Assembly (NCBI GenBank): GCA_007129655.1
Contig: SKVC01000131.1
Coordinates: 1 to 8,258, forward strand
DNA: 8,258 bases
Reading direction: 5' to 3'
Source: Thermoplasmata archaeon
GTDB lineage: Archaea; Thermoplasmatota; Thermoplasmata; Halarchaeoplasmatales; Halarchaeoplasmataceae
Part shown: piece after piece, positions 5,551-8,258 of the stretch
Layout: each line of letters begins with the position of its first letter
How positions within the stretch are numbered: position 1 is the stretch's first letter
Notes under the pieces: model-generated
What the model was told of the DNA's origin: nothing
The model's input: only the letters and a program-made list of their open reading frames with translations
Databases searched by the model: none
Position numbers and translations under genes: made by a program

Positions 5551-5606
5551 AACGGTGGAAAAAGACTGCGTGATTATACCATCTAATTTTAAAGTGATAA
5601 TAGAGG

Positions 5607-5673
5607 GTGTGAGATGATTTAAAATGTCCATTATGAGGAAGATTGCGAGGATAGATGTGATTATATCTCACAC
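5607..5673 (+). other. Inverted repeat that could fold over the start of the small membrane ORF
   Basis: GTGTGAGAT (5607-5615) and ATCTCACAC (5665-5673) are perfect 9-bp complements, and the pairing can extend by a G-U pair at each end. The left arm lies just before the ATG at 5624, where a ribosome would bind, and the right arm lies in codons 14-17 of that frame. In RNA the stem would enclose the start codon in a 49-base loop. This is either translational control or part of a structured RNA. Confidence 0.4.
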
Positions 5674-5755
5674 TTTATTGTGGTTTCTTATGAGTTATGT
5701 TGTGATCTTTCCGTTTATTGTTTATCTTTTCTGCAACTTTAGTGTGTTTAATTGA
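5624..5755 (+). CDS. Candidate small membrane protein, 43 residues
   Basis: ATG at 5624 to TGA at 5753-5755. The peptide begins with a basic stretch, MSIMRKIAR, and continues as one long hydrophobic segment (residues 12-42, including HTLLWFLMSYVVIFPFIVYL), long enough to cross the membrane with the N-terminus inside. This layout is shared by small membrane toxins and many other short membrane proteins, so function cannot be assigned. Support is limited: there is no clear ribosome binding site, the surrounding DNA is AT-rich (which favours hydrophobic codons by chance), and the only promoter-like element is a weak TTTTAAAG near 5587. The perfect inverted repeat around its start is the main reason to take it seriously. 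Confidence 0.33.
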   Translation: MSIMRKIARIDVIISHTLLWFLMSYVVIFPFIVYLFCNFSVFN

Positions 5756-5777
5756 GGGGTTTGTGTGCTTTTTAGTT

Positions 5778-5865
5778 CCCGTAAAACCCCCGAAAAATAC
5801 CCCAAAAAACCGGACAAATATTAAATACTATAAACCCCCTTATATATACATGATACGCAACCCCC
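5778..5865. other. Phased A-tracts alternating with C-runs (bent DNA / G-run cluster)
   Basis: Three A-tracts (5783-5786, 5793-5797, 5804-5809) have centres 10-12 bp apart, close to one helical turn, so their bends should add up. Between and after them are C-runs of two to five bases (5778-5780, 5787-5791, 5800-5803, 5810-5811, 5835-5839, 5861-5865), giving a series of G-runs on the other strand. A TATA-like TTATATATAC (5840-5849) follows, with no convincing gene behind it. The combination is typical of control or origin regions rather than coding DNA. Confidence 0.5.
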
Positions 5866-5880
5866 TGGATAACAGATATT

Positions 5881-6046
5881 TGAGTGATGATAATCCTCAT
5901 AATTTGATGTGTTTATTACACAAAAATTGAGGTGTGTTTAATAAACGATTTGAGTTATGTTTGATCATGGAATTTGATGTGTTTCTTTTTCATGATTGAG
6001 GTGATTAAATTCCGGATATTGATGTGATTAAATCCATTTTGAGCAG
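5881..6046. repeat. Array of about eight degenerate 23-bp tandem repeats (iteron-like)
   Basis: Units start at 5881, 5905, 5928, 5951, 5975, 5997, 6020 and more doubtfully 6040, with spacings of 24, 23, 23, 24, 22, 23 and 20. Each starts TGAG or TGAT, usually TGAKGTG, and most are preceded by ATT and followed by a T/A-rich stretch such as GTTTA. There is a higher order too: AATTTGATGTGTTT at 5901-5914 recurs exactly 70 bp later at 5971-5984, and units 1/4, 2/5 and 3/6 pair up by their heads. Several units contain small inverted repeats (TGTGT-TTATT-ACACA, GTTTA-A-TAAAC). The period of about two helical turns puts every head on one face of the DNA. The array ends about 65 bp before the 6112 start codon, and the TTAAAT stretches in units 6 and 7 could serve as its TATA box. 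Confidence 0.65.
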
Positions 6047-6111
6047 ATTTATCTCTGTTCCGATTTGGGCGGGGTCTGCGTTCATACGAAAATACAAAGG
6101 AGAAAGATAAA

Positions 6112-7032
6112 ATGAAAAACGAAAAAGAAAGAATAAAGGAATATATAGAGCTCTGCATAGAGACTGAACAAGCCATCAGAAACTGTGAAAAAACAGTTGG
6201 TGGTGTAGAAGGATATGCCGTAAAGGCAGACGTGTTCACTGAAATATCCGAAGAACTGGGTCTCTTGGACGAAGACATCGTTGATCCTGATGAAAAAAGA
6301 GATGACCTGAGAGCAGCCATGTATCGATTGATGGCATGGTCCGGACGATGGTTCAACGTTTTGGATAATCCGAAAGCGATTCGTTTCGTGGAGATAGATG
6401 GAAAGCCTCATCTGTTCTTCGAAAAAGGAGTTTTCCAGGACTGCTACGGTGAAACGGACTTGGAGAGGATGTTGACTTCACTTGCACTACGTCATCGGGA
6501 ATATCCTCTTTCCGAGTATGTACGTTGCCAGGCTGAACACATCGGTGTCGAACTCAGGGAAGAGTATATCTCTAAGGTAGATAGAGTTACTTTGGAACAG
6601 TTCGACGGCTGTGCGGAGATACCGAAGATATCTTCTTCTCTTTTGCCCGGATGTCTTCAAGGCGAAGGTTTGAAGGTACTATCCATAGGACTCACCGGCT
6701 GTGCGCCCTGTAAGGTAGTAGATAAGGCCTTCGATGTCCTTGAGGACGAATTGGAGGATGTTGAGTTCTCCAAGAGGACCATGGGGAAGGAGCAGGATAT
6801 CTGCGGTGTAATCAAAGATTTTGGAATCTTCGCTGCGCCCACACTGTTATTTTCCGATGGTGAGAACATCCTGGTTCACAGTGGTGGAACCATGGATCTA
6901 GAAATACAGATCAAGTACATACGTTCCGTAGTGAAGGCCATGGATGAAGTTAGGTACGATCCTTTCATCAGGAGAGCGGAGCTTTCTCTTGATTTTGGAG
7001 TATCTACGTTCGAAATGAGGGTGATAGAATGA
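6112..7032 (+). CDS. Protein with C-terminal thioredoxin-like domain; first gene of a three-gene operon
   Basis: A 306-residue protein without signal peptide or membrane segment. Residues about 186-278 form a thioredoxin fold: VLSIGLTGCAPCKVVDKAF gives the first strand, the redox motif CAPC (197-200) and the following helix, and FAAPTLLF provides the cis-proline (P243) before the last strands. The CXXC is intact, so thiol-disulfide exchange or binding of a thiol or metal partner is likely. Residues 1-180 are not a family I recognise. They are acidic and mostly helical, contain a wing-like VEIDGKPHLFF (93-103) that may belong to a winged helix, and have further cysteines at 15, 25, 111, 139, 167 and 181. 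The start has AAAGGAG at 6097-6103. Its stop overlaps the next start by four bases (ATGA), so the cysteine-rich neighbour is probably its partner. Confidence 0.7.
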   Translation: MKNEKERIKEYIELCIETEQAIRNCEKTVGGVEGYAVKADVFTEISEELGLLDEDIVDPDEKRDDLRAAMYRLMAWSGRWFNVLDNPKAIRFVEIDGKPHLFFEKGVFQDCYGETDLERMLTSLALRHREYPLSEYVRCQAEHIGVELREEYISKVDRVTLEQFDGCAEIPKISSSLLPGCLQGEGLKVLSIGLTGCAPCKVVDKAFDVLEDELEDVEFSKRTMGKEQDICGVIKDFGIFAAPTLLFSDGENILVHSGGTMDLEIQIKYIRSVVKAMDEVRYDPFIRRAELSLDFGVSTFEMRVIE

Positions 7033-7469
7033 AAGAAAAGGAAATAAAAATATTGGATAAATACCAGAAAAAATACAATTTTTTGAGCGATAAGCTTTTG
7101 AACGAAATGGAGCGGGTGGATATCTTCTGCGAGAACTGTTCCGAATGCGAAGCTTTAGGGCAATGTTCTTACGTCAATTCCATCGGGTTCGAAGGACAGC
7201 TGCTTAAAGAACTGCACGAGTTCTTCAAAGAAGCGGGAGTGAACTCACATATACACGAGTTCACCGCTAAGAACAACGATCAGAGGGAAGAAGTGGTGGC
7301 TGAAGCCGGCTGTGTACTGCCTCTTAAGGCTCTTTTATACCCGAAGGGACCTCTTTCCTGCCCAGTCAATAACTTCATGCAGATCGTGATGAAGGACGGG
7401 CACAAGCTGCTGTACAACGTGGACGCCGTGATGAAGAAGAAAAAAGACCACTTGAAGATGTACGCCTGA
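7029..7469 (+). CDS. Cysteine-cluster protein of unknown family, coupled to the thioredoxin-like gene
   Basis: A 146-residue soluble protein. After a basic, helical N-terminus it has FCENCSECEALGQC, a CX2CX2CX5C cluster at residues 34, 37, 40 and 46. Two more cysteines are at 95 and 111, and an HIH pair lies at 74-76. Four closely spaced cysteines suggest a zinc or iron-sulfur site, although the spacing is not the CX2CX2CX3C of classical ferredoxins. The start is fixed by GGTGAT at 7020-7025 and by the ATGA overlap with the previous gene. I do not recognise the family. Translational coupling to a CAPC protein makes it a likely substrate or partner in a thiol or metal-handling reaction. Confidence 0.65.
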   Translation: MKEKEIKILDKYQKKYNFLSDKLLNEMERVDIFCENCSECEALGQCSYVNSIGFEGQLLKELHEFFKEAGVNSHIHEFTAKNNDQREEVVAEAGCVLPLKALLYPKGPLSCPVNNFMQIVMKDGHKLLYNVDAVMKKKKDHLKMYA

Positions 7470-7484
7470 ACGGAGGAGAAAGAC

Positions 7485-7727
7485 ATGTGTGAGATCGACG
7501 AGGAATGGCTCAGAGAGCTGAAAGAGAAGAGGTATCTCCTCTCCCTTTCTCCCTTTGACCTTGGCAGAGAGATCGCGATATTATTGGATCTGCAGGAGAG
7601 GTATAAAGAAGAAGGGGACGAAGAGAGGTTGGAGTGGGTGGAAGCTGAGTTGGAGAAGCGGTTGGTGATCGAGAAGAGGTTGTATCTCCAGGAGGATGAG
7701 ATGGGTGGTGGGGGCGAAGAAGATTGA
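7485..7727 (+). CDS. Small acidic helical protein, third gene of the operon
   Basis: An 80-residue protein beginning MCEIDEEWLRELKEKR and ending in a glycine/glutamate tail (GGGGEED). Residues 25-70 are dense in E, R, K and L with a heptad-like pattern, so one or two long helices or a short coiled coil are likely. It carries one cysteine (C2) and no membrane segment. The start is supported by GGAGGAG at 7472-7478, and the gene begins 15 bases after the upstream stop, so it is probably on the same transcript. Function is unknown; a small adaptor or regulator of the two upstream proteins would fit. Confidence 0.6.
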   Translation: MCEIDEEWLRELKEKRYLLSLSPFDLGREIAILLDLQERYKEEGDEERLEWVEAELEKRLVIEKRLYLQEDEMGGGGEED

Positions 7728-7733
7728 GATAAT

Positions 7734-7749
7734 TGATTTAAATAAATCA
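7734..7749. promoter_or_regulatory. Inverted repeat between the operon and the nuclease gene
   Basis: TGATTTA-AA-TAAATCA has perfect 7-bp arms, starting seven bases after the stop of the small acidic gene and ending about 21 bp before the TATA box of the next gene. It is too AT-rich for a strong RNA terminator and better placed as an operator. Its TGATTTA half resembles the GTGATTAAAT parts of the repeat array at 6003-6032. Confidence 0.4.
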
Positions 7750-7770
7750 TAGAATCAAATAAAACAGCCC

Positions 7771-7777
7771 TTAAATA
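7771..7777 (+). promoter_or_regulatory. TATA box giving a leaderless transcript from 7800
   Basis: TTAAATA, preceded by C-rich bases, is centred 26 bases before the ATG at 7800. Transcription should therefore start at or within a base or two of the start codon. No ribosome binding site is present, as expected for a leaderless message. Confidence 0.6.
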
Positions 7778-7799
7778 GAAGTTTGTTAATCACTCTATA

Positions 7800-8258
7800 A
7801 TGTCTCTATTCCGCATCCGACCGGAGAAGAAACAACTACAGTTTCACCATAGAAAGGATTTCATGTCAAAATACAGTGAAAGTGACCTCCAAGACTGGCT
7901 GGAGAAACATTCCGATGCTCTTTTTGAGGAAGAACCGTTGTTGATGATCGGCCGTGAAGTGTACACTGACACCGGTCATCCCATGGACCTTCTCGGAATA
8001 GATAGAAACGGATATCCGATTATTGTTGAACTGAAGGCTACCAGAACACCCAGGGATGTGATCTCACAGACACTGGATTACTCAGCTTGGATCGGTACAC
8101 TCTCTAAAGAAGAGTTGACTGAGCTCGCTGATGATTACATCACAAAAAATACGGATTATAATGATTTTAAAGAAGCCTTCAATAGTACTTTTTCAGATGA
8201 ATATACTGATCTCTTACAAAGGGTCATAGACCACGAACATTTCAATTCTAAAAGACGG
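7800..8258 (+). CDS. PD-(D/E)XK nuclease-like protein (partial, runs off the window)
   Basis: The first 153 residues are visible and there is no stop before the end. The start at 7800 gives MSLFRIRPEK, the N-terminus typical of a group of PD-(D/E)XK proteins related to NucS/RecB-type nucleases. An in-frame ATG at 7863 would remove it and does not fit the promoter. The motif order is MDLLGIDRNG (D63), PIIVELKATR (E77 and K79), then Q90 and Y94 in ISQTLDYSAWI, matching the catalytic D, E-x-K and the following Q-x3-Y helix. All key residues are present, so DNA or RNA cleavage is plausible. Neighbours do not reveal its target. It has its own promoter, so it need not work with the upstream operon. 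The C-terminal part, which would identify the subfamily, is outside the window. Confidence 0.75.
   Translation, partial: MSLFRIRPEKKQLQFHHRKDFMSKYSESDLQDWLEKHSDALFEEEPLLMIGREVYTDTGHPMDLLGIDRNGYPIIVELKATRTPRDVISQTLDYSAWIGTLSKEELTELADDYITKNTDYNDFKEAFNSTFSDEYTDLLQRVIDHEHFNSKRR

Noticed and set aside
5340..5573. Plus-strand open frame of 77 codons over the toxin promoter and repeat C
   Set aside because: It runs antisense through the toxin start and operator. The equivalent frame in repeat B stops early, so the repeat does not appear to be kept as a protein.
5740..5770. Archaeal origin recognition box
   Set aside because: TTGAGGGGTTTG has a G-run like such boxes, but no inverted partner or full consensus was seen and no Orc1/Cdc6 gene is nearby.
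5718..5930. Plus-strand open frame of 70 codons through the A-tract region
   Set aside because: It has no ribosome binding site, its residues follow the simple A/C composition of the DNA, and it overlaps the candidate membrane peptide in another frame.
5881..6046. CRISPR array
   Set aside because: The repeats are contiguous with a 23-bp period and degenerate heads, there are no unique spacers between conserved repeats, and no cas gene is present.
5955..6411. Two minus-strand open frames opposite the start of the thioredoxin-like gene
   Set aside because: Both are antisense to a gene with a good ribosome binding site and a recognisable domain, and their serine- or phenylalanine-rich translations are typical shadows.
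7280..7750. Minus-strand 156-codon open frame opposite the last two operon genes
   Set aside because: It is a serine-rich shadow of purine-rich coding strands, with no promoter or ribosome binding site.

Overview
The window looks archaeal, probably from the accessory genome of a euryarchaeote of moderate G+C, although the lineage cannot be fixed from the sequence alone. Several genes are preceded by archaeal TATA-like boxes about 25 bases before a plausible transcript start. Three of them have little or no leader (starts at 2073 and 5391 on the minus strand, 7800 on the plus strand). Genes inside operons instead carry strong GGAG/GGTGAT ribosome binding sites.

The left 5.4 kb is a crowded, partly decayed island of toxin-antitoxin genes of the AbiE (type IV) class. 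In order it holds: the tail of a gene (possibly an AbiEi antitoxin) directly upstream of an AbiEii nucleotidyltransferase toxin (49-1044, +); a 26-residue stub of an MNT-type minimal nucleotidyltransferase facing it (1039-1119, -); a lone AbiEi antitoxin (1258-2073, -); a divergent antitoxin of the long AbiEi form with an N-terminal nuclease-like fold (2368-3381, +); a gene graveyard (3382-3976); and an intact AbiEii/AbiEi pair in the unusual toxin-first order (5391-3977, -). Three copies of an otherwise unexplained dispersed repeat lie in the spaces between these modules (about 2146-2247, 3591-3753 and 5448-5550).

From 5576 to 6111 lies an AT-rich stretch without a large gene. It contains a candidate 43-residue membrane peptide whose start could be masked by a hairpin, a block of phased A-tracts alternating with C-runs, and an array of about eight degenerate 23-bp repeats (TTGAKGTGTTTA-like heads) with a 70-bp higher-order period. 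The array ends just upstream of a tight three-gene operon (6112-7727): a protein with a C-terminal thioredoxin domain (CAPC), a small protein with a CX2CX2CX5C cysteine cluster, and a small acidic helical protein. I do not recognise this trio as a described system. The repeat array plus operon is the best candidate here for something new. The window ends inside a PD-(D/E)XK nuclease-like gene with its own leaderless promoter (7800-8258, +).

The left half can be read as several addiction or phage-defence modules accumulating and decaying by recombination. The right half is a separate redox/metal-type operon with an elaborate upstream control or replication-like region, followed by a nuclease. 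No integrase, transposase or replication initiator gene is visible, so whether this is chromosome, plasmid or provirus stays open.
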